The notes: generated from the sequence alone by a model not told the origin. 42,845 bases of DNA from an uncultured Clostridia bacterium (GCA_947175515.1 CAMWNA010000004.1:1-42845), one strand, 5' to 3'. Numbered from the stretch's first letter, positions 25,410 to 34,799 are shown. Made by a program: numbers and translations.

Positions 25410-26816
25410 ATGGACAAGAAAAAGCGTCTTGCGGACGATATTTTGAAATCCGTGGAAAAGAACGATAAAGCCGCGGCTCTTTGCGCGCAGGCAAACAAGC
25501 TTTACGCGGAAAAAAATTACAAAGAAGCAATAAAGCTGTGGCGTACCGCGTCGGAAGATAACAGCGCGGAAGCATTTTATATGCTGGGTATTTGCTTTAA
25601 TTACTATCAGGGCGTGGAGGACGAAGTTTCCAAGGAAGAAAGCGGCGCCGTTGCAAGCGGATATTTTTTGAAAGCCGCGGAGCTCGGCCATGCCGACGCC
25701 CAGTGCTTTACCGCGCTGTGTTATAATTACGGCATAGGCGTCGAAAAGGACGTTGAAAAAATGCTTTACTGGTTTAAGCAGTCTGCCGCGCAGAACTGCA
25801 CCAAGGCTATGAACAATCTTGCGTATTTTGCGGAAAACGGAATAGGCGTTGAAAATCCCGACAAACAGTTTGAAGAAGCTTTCGCTTGGTATAAAAAATC
25901 CGCAGACCTCGGCGACCCTACGGGTCAGCACGGCGTCGGCAGAGCTTACCATGACGGCAACGGAGTAGAAAGAAACTACGCCGAGGCGGTTAAATGGTAT
26001 TCGCTTGCGGCTGAACAAGGGCTGCCCGGCGCTTTTTTCAGTTTGGGATATTGTTACGATTACGGTCACGGCGTAAGGAGTAATATGACTCAGGCGTTCG
26101 AGCTTTATAAAAAAGCGGCTATGCTCAACCACGCAAAGGCGCAGTGCTACGTCGGTTACTGTTACGAAAGCGGCGAAGGCGTTGCAAGGAATATATCCGA
26201 AGCTGTAGCTTGGTACGAGCGTTCCGCCGCCAACAATTATTTTCAGGCGTTTTGCAATCTGGGCTGTTTGTACGAAAAGGGCGTCGGCGTAAAACGCGAT
26301 ATACATAAAGCGATTGAAATGTATGAAAGAGCCGGCGAGTTAGGCTGCGCTATGGCGGACTGCAATATAGCAAAGGTCTACGAGTTCGGCAAGGGCGTAA
26401 AGCGTGATCTGGCTCTGGCAATAAAGTATTACGAAAAAGCCGCCCAAGCCGGCGACGAGGAAGCGCAGTTCAATCTCGGTCAGCTTTATTACAAAGGCGA
26501 GGGCGTTGAAAAGAACGACGAAATCGCGGCGTACTGGTTTTTACAGGCTGCGGAAAACGGCGACGCAGACGCACAGTGCAAAATAGGCACGTTCTATATG
26601 CGCGGCATAGGCGTTGACGAGGACGAAGAATTAGGCTTTGAGTGGATTCGTGAAGCCGCACTTCAGGGCGATGCAGAATCTCAATACCTTTTAGGCCTTT
26701 GCTATGAAGACGGTATGGGCGTGGAAGCCGATTTGGGCGAAGCGCGCGACTGGTATGAAAGAGCGGCCGACCAAGGCGATAAACGCGCTAAAAAGGCATT
26801 AAAAAGCTTAAAATAA
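25410..26816 (+). CDS. Sel1-like repeat (SLR/TPR-related) protein 1
   Basis: A 468-aa soluble protein built of about 11 Sel1-like repeats of roughly 36 residues, each with the pattern A-x-AQ-x2-LG-x2-Y-x2-G-x-GV-x-(K/R)-(D/N)-x3-A-x2-WY-x2-AA-x2-G. A short helical N-terminus (about 1-45, KNYKEAIKLWRTA) precedes them. There is no signal peptide or transmembrane segment, so it is probably a cytosolic scaffold for protein contacts. I start it at ATG 25410, which is 9 nt after AGGGG; the ATG at 25404 is too close to it. The next gene is a similar repeat protein, probably a duplicate. The binding partner is unknown. Confidence 0.88.
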   Translation: MDKKKRLADDILKSVEKNDKAAALCAQANKLYAEKNYKEAIKLWRTASEDNSAEAFYMLGICFNYYQGVEDEVSKEESGAVASGYFLKAAELGHADAQCFTALCYNYGIGVEKDVEKMLYWFKQSAAQNCTKAMNNLAYFAENGIGVENPDKQFEEAFAWYKKSADLGDPTGQHGVGRAYHDGNGVERNYAEAVKWYSLAAEQGLPGAFFSLGYCYDYGHGVRSNMTQAFELYKKAAMLNHAKAQCYVGYCYESGEGVARNISEAVAWYERSAANNYFQAFCNLGCLYEKGVGVKRDIHKAIEMYERAGELGCAMADCNIAKVYEFGKGVKRDLALAIKYYEKAAQAGDEEAQFNLGQLYYKGEGVEKNDEIAAYWFLQAAENGDADAQCKIGTFYMRGIGVDEDEELGFEWIREAALQGDAESQYLLGLCYEDGMGVEADLGEARDWYERAADQGDKRAKKALKSLK

Positions 26817-26817
26817 T

Positions 26818-28383
26818 ATGACAGACAAAAACGAAATTATAGACGAAATTTTGGACAGCTTTTCTTCGGGCGGACGTGAGGTTAACGCAACAGAAAAAGC
26901 GCAAACTTCAGACAAAGATTCCGAACAAGGCATAGTGGAAATTTGCATTAAAGCCGAAATGCTGTCCGACGAGGGAAAGGACGAAGAAGCGTTCGAACTG
27001 TGGGAAAAAGGTGCAGAGTACGGCAACGCTTACGCGCAGTTCCGCTTAGCTATTTGCTTTTTGATCGGTAAAGGAACTGAATGCGACTTGGTTGCAGGCG
27101 CAGCGTTGCTTGAAAAATCGGCGGAACAGGGTGAAGACCGCGCACAGTACAACCTCGGTATATGCTATGAAAACGGATACGGAGTAGAAGCCGATTTAAG
27201 TATCGCAGCGTATTGGTACGGCAAGTCTGCGGAACAGGGCAACGTTTACGCACAGCTCGCCTACGGCGTATGCTTGGGCAAGGGCAATGGAGTTGAAAGG
27301 AATTTTAAGGAAGCTGCCCGTTGGTTCAATCTTGCGGCGGAACAGGGCAGCGTCCCTGCAAAATATCTTTTGGGCGAATGTTATCTTGACGGCGACGGGG
27401 TCGTGGAGGATAAGGTAAAGGCTATTAAGCTTTTTACGGAAGCGGCTGAAGAGGGTTATGCGCCCGCAATTCACAGTCTGGCCGTTTGCTGCGAGGACGG
27501 GAACGGCGTAGAGAAAGATATTTCAAAAGCATTCGAATATTACCAACAAGCCGTTTCGCAGGACTACGCGCCTTCCCAATACCGTTTGGCGCTTATGTAC
27601 GATAACGGCAACGGAGTTGAAAGAGATTATTCCAAAGCGGTAGAGCTTTATAAAAACTCCGCCGAACAGGAATACGCGGACGCACAAAACGCTTACGGCT
27701 GGTGCTTCGTCGTCGGTAAAATCGTTAAAAAAGACTTTTTTGAGGCTGTTCGTTGGTTCAGAAGAGCCGCCAATCAAGGCAATATGCGCGCGCAATATAA
27801 CCTTGCAATGTGCTATGAAGAAGGTCACGGCGTGCAAGTCAATGCCGAAAAAGCTTTTGAATGGCATATGAAAGCGGCACAGCAGGGCGACGACAGGGCT
27901 CAGCTTCACGTGGGCTGGAGCTATCAGGTCGGCAACGGCGTTAAGCCGGACAGGAACGAAGCCTTCAAATGGCTCAATAAATCCGCCGAACAGGGTAACG
28001 CGCAGGCTTTAAGCGACGTGGGATATTGCTATTTCAAGGGCATAGGCGTTAAAAAGGACAAAGCTCGGGGATTTAACTGTTACTTGAAAGCGGCGGAATG
28101 CGGAAGCGCAATGGCGGCGTATAACGTCGGCTGCAGCTACAGGCACGGTAACGGAGTTAAAAAGGATAAATTGAAGGCTATAGATTGGTATGTAAAAGCC
28201 GCGGATTTGGGTGAAACCGACGCAATGCTTAGCTTAGGCAATATGTACGAGCGCGGCGAAGGCGTTGAAAAAAATCTGCATAAAGCTTACGGCTGGTTCA
28301 AAAAAGCCTTTGACGGCGGCGTGCAGCTTGCGGAGCTTATTTTAAATAAAAAGAAATACAAAAGCATATCGGTCGGAAAATAA
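26818..28383 (+). CDS. Sel1-like repeat (SLR/TPR-related) protein 2
   Basis: A 521-aa paralogue of the preceding gene with about 12 Sel1 repeats (for example DRAQYNLGICYENGYGVEAD). A distinct acidic N-terminus (about 1-45) contains EILDSFSSGG and a predicted helix. No signal peptide or membrane helix is seen. The ATG lies one base after the previous stop without a Shine-Dalgarno sequence, so translation is probably coupled. Repeats are diverged at the DNA level, so the duplication is not recent. recR follows 21 nt downstream, showing that the pair sits inside the normal dnaX-ybaB-recR unit. Confidence 0.88.
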   Translation: MTDKNEIIDEILDSFSSGGREVNATEKAQTSDKDSEQGIVEICIKAEMLSDEGKDEEAFELWEKGAEYGNAYAQFRLAICFLIGKGTECDLVAGAALLEKSAEQGEDRAQYNLGICYENGYGVEADLSIAAYWYGKSAEQGNVYAQLAYGVCLGKGNGVERNFKEAARWFNLAAEQGSVPAKYLLGECYLDGDGVVEDKVKAIKLFTEAAEEGYAPAIHSLAVCCEDGNGVEKDISKAFEYYQQAVSQDYAPSQYRLALMYDNGNGVERDYSKAVELYKNSAEQEYADAQNAYGWCFVVGKIVKKDFFEAVRWFRRAANQGNMRAQYNLAMCYEEGHGVQVNAEKAFEWHMKAAQQGDDRAQLHVGWSYQVGNGVKPDRNEAFKWLNKSAEQGNAQALSDVGYCYFKGIGVKKDKARGFNCYLKAAECGSAMAAYNVGCSYRHGNGVKKDKLKAIDWYVKAADLGETDAMLSLGNMYERGEGVEKNLHKAYGWFKKAFDGGVQLAELILNKKKYKSISVGK

Positions 28384-28404
28384 TAAATTCAGCGGAAAGT
28401 ATTT

Positions 28405-28998
28405 ATGGACGTATTTATAGAACCCATAGGCAAATTAATAAACGAGTTTTCAAAACTCCCCGGCGTCGGCAAAAAGACGGCACAGCGTTACGCTTATAGA
28501 ATAATAGGGATGAACGATTCCGAAGCCAAAGCGTTTGCTGAAAGTATTTTGGAGTGCAAGCGAAAGGTAAGGTACTGCAAGGTTTGCGGAAACTTCACGG
28601 AAGACGAAGTCTGCGCAATCTGTAAATCTCGCGATAACTCTACAATCTGCGTGGTAAAGGAGCCAAAGGACGTTATCGCTATGGAAAAGCTGCACGAGTT
28701 CAAGGGTGTGTACCACGTTCTCCACGGCGTTATAAGCCCTATGGACGGGATAGGCCCCAACGATATACGCATTAAAGAATTACTTTCGCGCGTGTCCGAC
28801 GGTTGCGTGCAGGAAGTAATAATGGCAACCAACCCCGACGTGGAGGGTGAAGCTACGGCAATGTACGTTGCAAAAATTTTAAAGCCGCTTGGCGTTAAGG
28901 TTACGCGCCTTGCCCACGGGATACCAATAGGAAGCGAGCTTGAATACACCGACGAGGTCACGCTCTCGCGCGCACTTTCGGAAAGAAAGTTGATATAA
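28405..28998 (+). CDS. recR: Recombination mediator RecR
   Basis: RecR forms a ring-shaped clamp and, with RecO (and RecF), loads RecA on gapped DNA. The helix-hairpin-helix ([16 protein letters not shown]), the four-cysteine zinc finger [16 protein letters not shown] and the Toprim domain with [10 protein letters not shown] and [15 protein letters not shown] are all intact, followed by the C-terminal ARGI-type loop ([13 protein letters not shown]). Length is 197 aa. GGAAAG lies upstream of the ATG. Confidence 0.97.
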   Translation: MDVFIEPIGKLINEFSKLPGVGKKTAQRYAYRIIGMNDSEAKAFAESILECKRKVRYCKVCGNFTEDEVCAICKSRDNSTICVVKEPKDVIAMEKLHEFKGVYHVLHGVISPMDGIGPNDIRIKELLSRVSDGCVQEVIMATNPDVEGEATAMYVAKILKPLGVKVTRLAHGIPIGSELEYTDEVTLSRALSERKLI

Positions 28999-29020
28999 AT
29001 TAAATTTAAAGGAAAGTTAG

Positions 29021-30010
29021 ATGAAAATTTCAGTGTTAGGTTGCGGCAGATGGGGCTCGTTTATAGCTTGGTATCAGGCAACCGTTTTAAAAAACGAAGT
29101 CACAAGCTGGGGACCCGAGGGCGAGTACTCCTATGAAGTTTTAAAAAATACCGGCAGGAACGAATACGTGACGCTGGATAAAAGCATAAAATTAACCTGC
29201 GATTTAAAGCTCGCCGTTGAAAGCGCGGAAGTTATAATCATTTCCATTTCTTCGCAGGGTCTGCGCGGCTTTATGCAAAAAATCATACAGTATAACGTAA
29301 AGGACAAGCCCTTCGTTCTGTGTATGAAAGGTATTGAAGAAAGCACAGGCAAACGCCTTTCTCAGGTGCTTGAAGAAAGCGGAATCCCGTCTGAAAATAT
29401 AGCGGTTTGGGTAGGTCCCGGGCACATTCAGGCTTTTACGCAGGGCATACCCAACTGTATGGTTATCGACAGCAAGAACGACGCGCTTAAACGCCGCCTT
29501 GCCGACAGCTTTAAAAGCAATTTAATAAGGTTCTATTACGGTAACGACTTAATAGGCACGGAAATCGGCGCGGCGGCTAAAAACGTTCTCGGTATAGCCG
29601 CAGGCGTTCTTGACGGAAGCGGCTACGTCAGCTTAAAGGGACCTTTAATGGCTCGCGGTGCGCGCGAGGTCGGAAGATTAATCGAAGCAATGGGCGGCAA
29701 ATTTACTTCCGCTTACGGCTTGGCGCATCTCGGCGACTACGAAACCACACTGTTTTCCGAGTATTCGCATAACAGAACCTACGGCGAAATGATGGCAAAG
29801 GGTCACAAGTTCGAAAAGCTTGCCGAAGGGGTTATGACGGCTAAGGCAATGAAAAAGCTGGGCGACGAATACAACGTAGATCTGCCCTTAACCAACGCAG
29901 TGTATGAAGCGTGCTTTTTATCTCATGTCTTTGAAAGCGGCGACGGCGCAAAGAACTGTATGAATATAATTTTAAAGCTATTCGAGCGTAGCACAAAAAG
30001 CGAATTTTAA
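29021..30010 (+). CDS. gpsA: NAD(P)H-dependent glycerol-3-phosphate dehydrogenase
   Basis: GpsA reduces dihydroxyacetone phosphate to sn-glycerol 3-phosphate, the backbone for phospholipids. The Rossmann start VLGCGRWGSFIAW binds the cofactor, and catalytic Lys187 lies in GAAAKNVLGIAAG. The conserved WVGPGHIQAF block and the C-terminal AHLGDYETTLFS segment are present; the usual GLGDLxxT reads HLGDYETT. Length is 329 aa. GGAAAG precedes the ATG. It is the last gene of the block that starts at mrnC. Confidence 0.93.
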   Translation: MKISVLGCGRWGSFIAWYQATVLKNEVTSWGPEGEYSYEVLKNTGRNEYVTLDKSIKLTCDLKLAVESAEVIIISISSQGLRGFMQKIIQYNVKDKPFVLCMKGIEESTGKRLSQVLEESGIPSENIAVWVGPGHIQAFTQGIPNCMVIDSKNDALKRRLADSFKSNLIRFYYGNDLIGTEIGAAAKNVLGIAAGVLDGSGYVSLKGPLMARGAREVGRLIEAMGGKFTSAYGLAHLGDYETTLFSEYSHNRTYGEMMAKGHKFEKLAEGVMTAKAMKKLGDEYNVDLPLTNAVYEACFLSHVFESGDGAKNCMNIILKLFERSTKSEF

Positions 30011-30128
30011 CTGTAAACGCCTGTTGCACCATAAACCGCATTTGTTAATAAAATCGTTTAAAACGCATACGTCACTTGGCAGTGCGGCTGATTTAATAAA
30101 TTAATTTTTTATATATACGAGGCAAAAT

Positions 30129-31958
30129 TTGATTAGAGATGATTTAAGAAACGTAGCTATTATCGCTCACGTAGACCACGGCAAAACAACGCTTGTCGAT
30201 GCAATGTTAAAGCAAAGCAACACCTTCCGCGATAACCAGTCTGTTGAAGAAAGAGTAATGGATTCAAACGATTTGGAGCGCGAAAGGGGTATAACAATAC
30301 TCGCAAAAAATACGTCTATACATTACAATGGCGTAAAAATTAACGTCGTAGACACCCCGGGACACGCCGATTTTTCAGGCGAGGTCGAAAGGGTTATGAT
30401 GATGGTTAACGGCGTACTCGTTCTCGTCGACGCGGCTGAAGGTCCCATGCCCCAGACGCGCTTCGTCGTACAAAAGGCGCTTGAAATGGGTCACAGGCTT
30501 ATTATCGTCGTAAACAAAATCGACCGTCCCGACGCAAGACTTTCTGAAGTTCAGGACGAAATTTTAGAGCTGTTGTTGGAGCTTGACGCTTCCGACGACC
30601 AGCTTATGTCACCCGTGGTTTGGTGTTCGGGCAGGGACGGCACTGCAACCTTGGATTTAAACGAAAAGGGCAAGGACTTGACGCCGCTTTTCGAAACTAT
30701 TTTAAACCACATCAAGCCTATGGAGGTGGACGAAAAAGCCCCTGCACAGGTGCTCGTATCTTCAATCGACTATAACGACTACGTCGGGCGTATCGGCATC
30801 GGCAGAATCGAACGCGGCACTATTACCCAAGGTCAGGGCGTTGTCGTAACCAACTATAACGATATCCACCTTAAAACTCAGGGCAAGCTGGTAAATTTAT
30901 ACCAGATTGAAGGGCTTCAGCGCACCCCTTGCGAAACCGCGAAGGCGGGCGACATAGTCTGTTTTTCTGGTCTTGAAAAAATTAACATAGGCGACACTGT
31001 TTGCTCGCCCGACTGTGTGGAAGCGCACAAATTCGTCAAAATTACCGAACCCACGGTTGAAATGACCTTTTCCGTCAACGATTCTCCCTTTGCCGGCAAG
31101 GACGGAAAATGGGTTACCACGCGCCACATCCGCGACAGACTTTTCAGGGAGCTTTTGCGCGACGTCTCTTTAAGAGTGGAAGAAACCGACTCCTCCGACA
31201 GCTACCGTGTCTGCGGCAGGGGGGAGATGCACCTTTCGATATTAATTGAGAATATGCGCCGTGAGGGTTACGAATTTCAGGTTTCGACCCCCAAGGTTAT
31301 GTATAAAGAAATCGACGGCGTCAAGTGCGAGCCTATGGAAAAACTCATGGTCGACGTACCTGACGACGCTACCGGCGCTGTGTTCCAGAGTATGGGCAAC
31401 CGCAAGGGCGAGCTTCTGCATATGAGCGCGATAGGCACGCGCACGCGCCTTGAATTTATCGTGCCTGCGCGCGGACTTTTCGGCTACAAATCCGAGTTTT
31501 TGACCTCAACCAAGGGCGAAGGCGTTATGAACAGCGTTTTCTTTGAATACCAACCCTACAAGGGCGAGTTGTCGCGCAGGGATACGGGCTCTCTCGTCGC
31601 GTTTGAAACGGGTGAAGCTGTCACTTACGGACTTTTCAACGCGCAGGGAAGGGGCACGCTGTTTATCGGCGCAGGCACGCCCGTATACGAGGGAATGGTT
31701 ATAGGCGAAAGCCCCAAAAGCGACGACTTGAACGTAAACGTGTGCAAAACCAAGCACTTGACTAATACCCGTTCCAGCGCCAGCGACGACGCACTCAGAC
31801 TTATAACCCCCAAGAAAATGAGCTTGGAGGAATGCCTTGAATTTATCGGCGACGACGAGCTTTTGGAAATCACCCCCAAAAATATCCGTATAAGAAAGCG
31901 CATTTTAAACGGCGAGCTTCGCGCCAAAGCAAACGCAAAGCTTAAAAAAGGGCTTTAA
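30129..31958 (+). CDS. typA: Translational GTPase TypA/BipA
   Basis: BipA is a ribosome-binding GTPase of the EF-G type, important for ribosome assembly and growth at low temperature. G1 AHVDHGKTT, the switch [17 protein letters not shown] and G4 NKIDRPDA are at the usual positions. Domains II, III ([22 protein letters not shown]), V and the BipA-specific C-terminal domain ([24 protein letters not shown]) complete 609 aa. The start codon is TTG, with GAGG 7 nt upstream. The 118-nt gap before it has an AT-rich stretch but no convincing promoter. It stands as a single gene. Confidence 0.97.
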   Translation: MIRDDLRNVAIIAHVDHGKTTLVDAMLKQSNTFRDNQSVEERVMDSNDLERERGITILAKNTSIHYNGVKINVVDTPGHADFSGEVERVMMMVNGVLVLVDAAEGPMPQTRFVVQKALEMGHRLIIVVNKIDRPDARLSEVQDEILELLLELDASDDQLMSPVVWCSGRDGTATLDLNEKGKDLTPLFETILNHIKPMEVDEKAPAQVLVSSIDYNDYVGRIGIGRIERGTITQGQGVVVTNYNDIHLKTQGKLVNLYQIEGLQRTPCETAKAGDIVCFSGLEKINIGDTVCSPDCVEAHKFVKITEPTVEMTFSVNDSPFAGKDGKWVTTRHIRDRLFRELLRDVSLRVEETDSSDSYRVCGRGEMHLSILIENMRREGYEFQVSTPKVMYKEIDGVKCEPMEKLMVDVPDDATGAVFQSMGNRKGELLHMSAIGTRTRLEFIVPARGLFGYKSEFLTSTKGEGVMNSVFFEYQPYKGELSRRDTGSLVAFETGEAVTYGLFNAQGRGTLFIGAGTPVYEGMVIGESPKSDDLNVNVCKTKHLTNTRSSASDDALRLITPKKMSLEECLEFIGDDELLEITPKNIRIRKRILNGELRAKANAKLKKGL

Positions 31959-32001
31959 CCGCGTGCGCAAAATAAGGCATAATTTAAATTAATCAAGCAT
32001 A

Positions 32002-32038
32002 TATAAATACCACCCGTACAGGCGGTATTTATTTTTTT
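32002..32038 (+). terminator. Terminator immediately upstream of yabP
   Basis: Arms AAATACCACC (32005-32014) and GGCGGTATTT (32021-32030) have one A:C mismatch and a 6-nt loop. Seven T follow (32032-32038), and the yabP ribosome site GAGG starts at 32043. Confidence 0.75.
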
Positions 32039-32053
32039 ATGCGAGGAAATTTT

Positions 32054-32311
32054 ATGGAAAGCGGCGTTCCCCATTCAATCAATATCGAACAGTGCAAAAG
32101 GATAACGGCAACGGCAATAGACAGCGTAGACTCGTTCTCAGATAAGCAGATAGTTTTGTCCTATCACGGCGGCAGAATAATAGTCACGGGCAGCGGTATG
32201 AAAATAGTCAATTTCTCAAAAACGAGCGGCGCGTTTGCTGCTACGGGCGATATAATTTCCGTAAGATACGCGGCAAAGGGAATAGGCTTAAAGTCAAGGC
32301 TTTTCAGATAA
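32054..32311 (+). CDS. yabP: Sporulation protein YabP
   Basis: YabP is a small protein made in sporulating cells; with YabQ it is needed for spore cortex formation in Bacillus. The 85-aa product fits the family: a strand-rich core from TATAIDSVDSFSDKQIVLSY through GGRIIVTGSGMKIVNFSKTSG to GDIISVRY. I choose ATG 32054, preceded by GAGG at the right distance; ATG 32039 lies at the end of the terminator U-tract. yabQ starts on the next base after the stop. Confidence 0.88.
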   Translation: MESGVPHSINIEQCKRITATAIDSVDSFSDKQIVLSYHGGRIIVTGSGMKIVNFSKTSGAFAATGDIISVRYAAKGIGLKSRLFR

Positions 32312-32668
32312 ATGCAGATTTTTATATTCATAACATGTGCATTCTGCGGCGTATTAAGCGGCGTCGTGTACGATATTTTGTACGTTGCGCGCTGCGCCGT
32401 CTGCGGCATACACCGCGAAGCGTTCACCGTCAAGGACAGAATTTTCACCTTTGCGTGCGATATAGTTTACTCGTTGATTTTTGCCGCAATGTTCATATTT
32501 ACGTCGGTAATGTTCAACTTTTACGAGCTGCGTTTATATATGCTTTTGGGCTGTATTCTCGGCGCGTTTCTGTATTTAAAAAGTTTCCATATAATCGTTG
32601 CATTTTTCGTAAAAAAAGTGTATAATAAAATCATCCAAAGAAAAAACAAAAAAATCAAGGAAACTTAA
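32312..32668 (+). CDS. yabQ: Spore cortex biosynthesis protein YabQ
   Basis: YabQ is a membrane protein of the outer forespore membrane needed for cortex synthesis. The 118-aa product has an N-terminal helix with GVLSGVVYDILYVAR, the characteristic G-x2-YD segment, then two or three further helices (about 43-68 and 72-95) and a very basic C-terminal tail (KKVYNKIIQRKNKKIK). The ATG abuts the yabP stop, and the divIC-like ATG abuts its own stop, so the three are translated in series. The two genes are the clearest sporulation markers in the window. Confidence 0.85.
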   Translation: MQIFIFITCAFCGVLSGVVYDILYVARCAVCGIHREAFTVKDRIFTFACDIVYSLIFAAMFIFTSVMFNFYELRLYMLLGCILGAFLYLKSFHIIVAFFVKKVYNKIIQRKNKKIKET

Positions 32669-32926
32669 ATGAACGAAGAAAAGCGCAACCGCTTCGTTGC
32701 GGCAATCACCGTAAACGCAGTAATTTTATTCGTAATTCTCGTTGCGGTTATAATTTATCAGATTGTCGACATCGCGGTATTAAAAAGCAAACGCGATAAT
32801 TTAAAAGCCGAAATCGACTATTACACCACCGAAACTGAAAAGGAAAGCGACAGCCTCGATTATTATAAGTCCAAGGACTATCTTCTGGACAAGGCTTTCG
32901 AGTACGGCTTCGTTTTCGGAGATTAA
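32669..32926 (+). CDS. DivIC/FtsB-like septum formation initiator
   Basis: An 85-aa bitopic membrane protein with a short basic N-terminus, one transmembrane helix (about 10-32) and an external coiled coil (LKSKRDNLKAEIDYYTTETEKES) that ends in a conserved-looking YLLDKAFEYGFV. This layout and the place after yabQ match DivIC/FtsB of the divisome, where it forms a complex with FtsL and DivIB. AAGGAAA precedes the ATG. The protein is too short to separate DivIC from FtsB. Confidence 0.8.
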   Translation: MNEEKRNRFVAAITVNAVILFVILVAVIIYQIVDIAVLKSKRDNLKAEIDYYTTETEKESDSLDYYKSKDYLLDKAFEYGFVFGD

Positions 32927-32927
32927 T

Positions 32928-33791
32928 ATGAAAGTCAGTATAATTGACGTAGGTTCTAATTCCGTCCGCCTTGCAACCTTGGCAGACGGAAAAACTTTAT
33001 ATAAGAAAATGCAGACCACGCGCTTGGGTGAGGGAGTTTCTGCCACGGGTAAGCTTTCCGCAGACGCGGCGGAGCGCACCGCCCAAGCCGTTTTATCGTA
33101 TTACAATGAGGCGCAGAAAGACGGCGCGGATAAGATTTATATTTTCGCTACCGCCGCCGTAAGAAGCGCGCAGAACCGTCTGCTTTTTTTGGATAGGGTT
33201 AAAGAGCTTTGCGGCGCGGAAGTTGAAATAATGAGCGGCGACGAGGAAGCGAAGATAGGAGTACTCGGCGCGCTTAAAAATTCCGACGGCGGAATTATCG
33301 ACGTCGGCGGCGCAAGCACGGAAGTCAGCATACAAAAAGACGGTAAATACGTCTACTCAAAAAGCGTGAACGTCGGTGCGGTAAGCCTTTTCGAAGCGGC
33401 AGGGCGCGACAGGGAAAAGCTTTTGAATATTATTTCCGAAAAAATAAAAGAATACGGAAATTTCAATGCCGGCGGCTTCGGCTTTTTTGCAATCGGCGGC
33501 ACGGCAACGCGCCTTGCGGCAATCAAGCACGGCTTGACGCAATATCGCCCCGACGTAACCGACGGAACCGTATTTACCTTGGACGAGCTTAAAAATTTAT
33601 CAGAAGAATACCTTGCAAAGCCCGTTGCGGAAATCCGCTCAACCACGATATGCGGAAAATCGTCCGAGCTTGTCGGCGGAGGCGGACTTCTCATATGCGC
33701 GGTTATGGAAAAATTCGGGATAGATGAAATCACCGTATCCGAAAGCGACAATCTGGAAGGCTTCTACCTTCTTAAAGAGGGGATGCTATGA
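32928..33791 (+). CDS. Ppx/GppA family phosphatase
   Basis: An ASKHA-fold phosphatase that hydrolyses polyphosphate or the 5' phosphate of pppGpp. The N-terminal motif IIDVGSNSVRLAT, the Glu-containing EEAKIGVLGA, the nucleotide-binding IIDVGGASTEVS and GFFAIGGTATRLA are clear. At 287 aa it has only the two-lobed core, without the extra C-terminal domains of enterobacterial Ppx. The substrate cannot be told apart from sequence. It begins one base after the previous stop and overlaps the protease gene by 4 bp (ATGA). Confidence 0.9.
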   Translation: MKVSIIDVGSNSVRLATLADGKTLYKKMQTTRLGEGVSATGKLSADAAERTAQAVLSYYNEAQKDGADKIYIFATAAVRSAQNRLLFLDRVKELCGAEVEIMSGDEEAKIGVLGALKNSDGGIIDVGGASTEVSIQKDGKYVYSKSVNVGAVSLFEAAGRDREKLLNIISEKIKEYGNFNAGGFGFFAIGGTATRLAAIKHGLTQYRPDVTDGTVFTLDELKNLSEEYLAKPVAEIRSTTICGKSSELVGGGGLLICAVMEKFGIDEITVSESDNLEGFYLLKEGML

Positions 33792-34516
33792 AAAAATTCC
33801 TCTTAATTTTGAACGTTATATTATCGCTCGGACTTTTAGCTGTCTGCGCATACGTCTGCGCGATAAACGGCGCAGTAAAAAATCTTCCTCTTTCCTTGGG
33901 CATAATGTTTGCGGTGTTTATTGTAAGCATACCGCTGGCAACCGCCTTGCACGAGCTGGGGCATATAATTTTCGGCGCACTAGCCAAAATTTCGGCTAAA
34001 CCCGTTTTTAAAGTTTTCGGTTCGTCGTGCGTAAAGTTAAAGCCGAGGACGGATAAGAATTTAAAGAACAGAATAATTGTAACCGCGCTCGGCGGACTGT
34101 ATTTAAATTTACTGTGCATTATATTAGGGGTGGTCGCGCTGTGTGTCAGCGCGGTTCCCGCGGAAATTAGCGGAATACTCCCGTTTTCTTTCTACCTGTA
34201 TTTTCTCAACTCCATGCCGTTTGAATACTACGGCGGCAAAACCGACGGGCTTGTAATTTGCGAGCTTGTGACGGGTGAGGACGAAGCAAAGGTGATGCTC
34301 GCAGTTCTTACCGTTCAGGCTCAGATTTTCGGCGGCAAACCCATAGATGAGGTTAACGAAAAGCTTTTATTCGACCTGCCGCAGATACGCGAAGACAGCG
34401 AAAGCTTTATCGCCCTTACGGAACTGAGGTATGAGTTTTTAACAGCAAAGGGACGGGAGGGAGAAGCGCAAAAATATAAAGAACGCTTTGACGATTTGCA
34501 AAAGTACTTAAATTAG
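33788..34516 (+). CDS. M50-type membrane metalloprotease-like protein
   Basis: A 242-aa membrane protein with a zinc-binding HELGH (55-59) in its second helix and two further hydrophobic helices (about 100-125 and 130-146). The second metal motif of site-2 proteases (NPxxDG) is relaxed to NSMPFEYYGGKTDG, in which Asp remains. The last 75 residues are soluble and helical. This fits a minor M50 family member with one central membrane core; whether it cleaves anything is not shown. GAGGGG precedes the ATG. A strong terminator ends the transcript. Confidence 0.78.
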   Translation: MKKFLLILNVILSLGLLAVCAYVCAINGAVKNLPLSLGIMFAVFIVSIPLATALHELGHIIFGALAKISAKPVFKVFGSSCVKLKPRTDKNLKNRIIVTALGGLYLNLLCIILGVVALCVSAVPAEISGILPFSFYLYFLNSMPFEYYGGKTDGLVICELVTGEDEAKVMLAVLTVQAQIFGGKPIDEVNEKLLFDLPQIREDSESFIALTELRYEFLTAKGREGEAQKYKERFDDLQKYLN

Positions 34517-34526
34517 AATATCACTC

Positions 34527-34570
34527 AAAAATAAAGGCGCGGTCGGTTATCCGACCGCGCCTTTATTTTT
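34527..34570. terminator. Strong bidirectional terminator
   Basis: Arms 34527-34546 and 34551-34570 pair perfectly over 20 bp around TTAT, with a GC-rich centre (GGCGCGGTCGG) and A/U outer part. It serves the M50 gene on the plus strand and the small zinc-ribbon gene on the minus strand. Confidence 0.9.
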
Positions 34571-34581
34571 TTATTTTAACT

Positions 34582-34737
34582 TCAACTTATCCTGTAAAGC
34601 TTGCCGAAGCAGTGCGGACAGACCCTGCCCCAAAGCTCCGCCTGCGTTTTGCATACGTGGTTTCCGCAGCTTCCGCATTCAAAAAACCCGTCTGAAAGTT
34701 CAAAATTTCCCGCTTTGTCACATACAAATTTTTCCAT
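34582..34737 (-). CDS. Small zinc-ribbon protein (51 aa)
   Basis: The minus strand encodes 51 residues with six cysteines. Two pairs, Cys21-X2-Cys24 (ECGSCG) and Cys40-X2-Cys43 (VCPHCF), are spaced 15 residues apart, a typical zinc ribbon. The remainder has an acidic start (MEKFVCDKAGNFELSDG) and a basic end (GKLYRIS). The ORF lies between a strong terminator (12 nt past its stop) and a TTGAAT-16-TATAAT promoter, which supports a real gene. No Shine-Dalgarno sequence is visible at the ATG. Such proteins often bind RNA, DNA or another protein; no specific role can be given. Confidence 0.72.
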   Translation of the reverse strand: MEKFVCDKAGNFELSDGFFECGSCGNHVCKTQAELWGRVCPHCFGKLYRIS

Positions 34738-34799
34738 AAAAAAAGTGTGTGTAAATCGCAATTTTTAATGCTTAAAAAGCTTATTTCGCCCTCAAATTC

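Noticed and set aside
25380-26306. A 308-codon open frame on the minus strand opposite the first Sel1-repeat gene
   Set aside because: It mirrors the repeat gene's codon bias, has no ribosome site and its product has no recognisable family; repeats on the plus strand are clear.
25500-28350. Regularly spaced repeated DNA resembling an array
   Set aside because: The period (about 108 nt) is the Sel1 protein repeat, the units are diverged and there are no spacers, so it is not CRISPR.
30011-30128. Gap between gpsA and typA searched for a promoter, RNA or leader peptide
   Set aside because: AT-rich with TATATA near the end but no good -35, no stable hairpin and no convincing short ORF.
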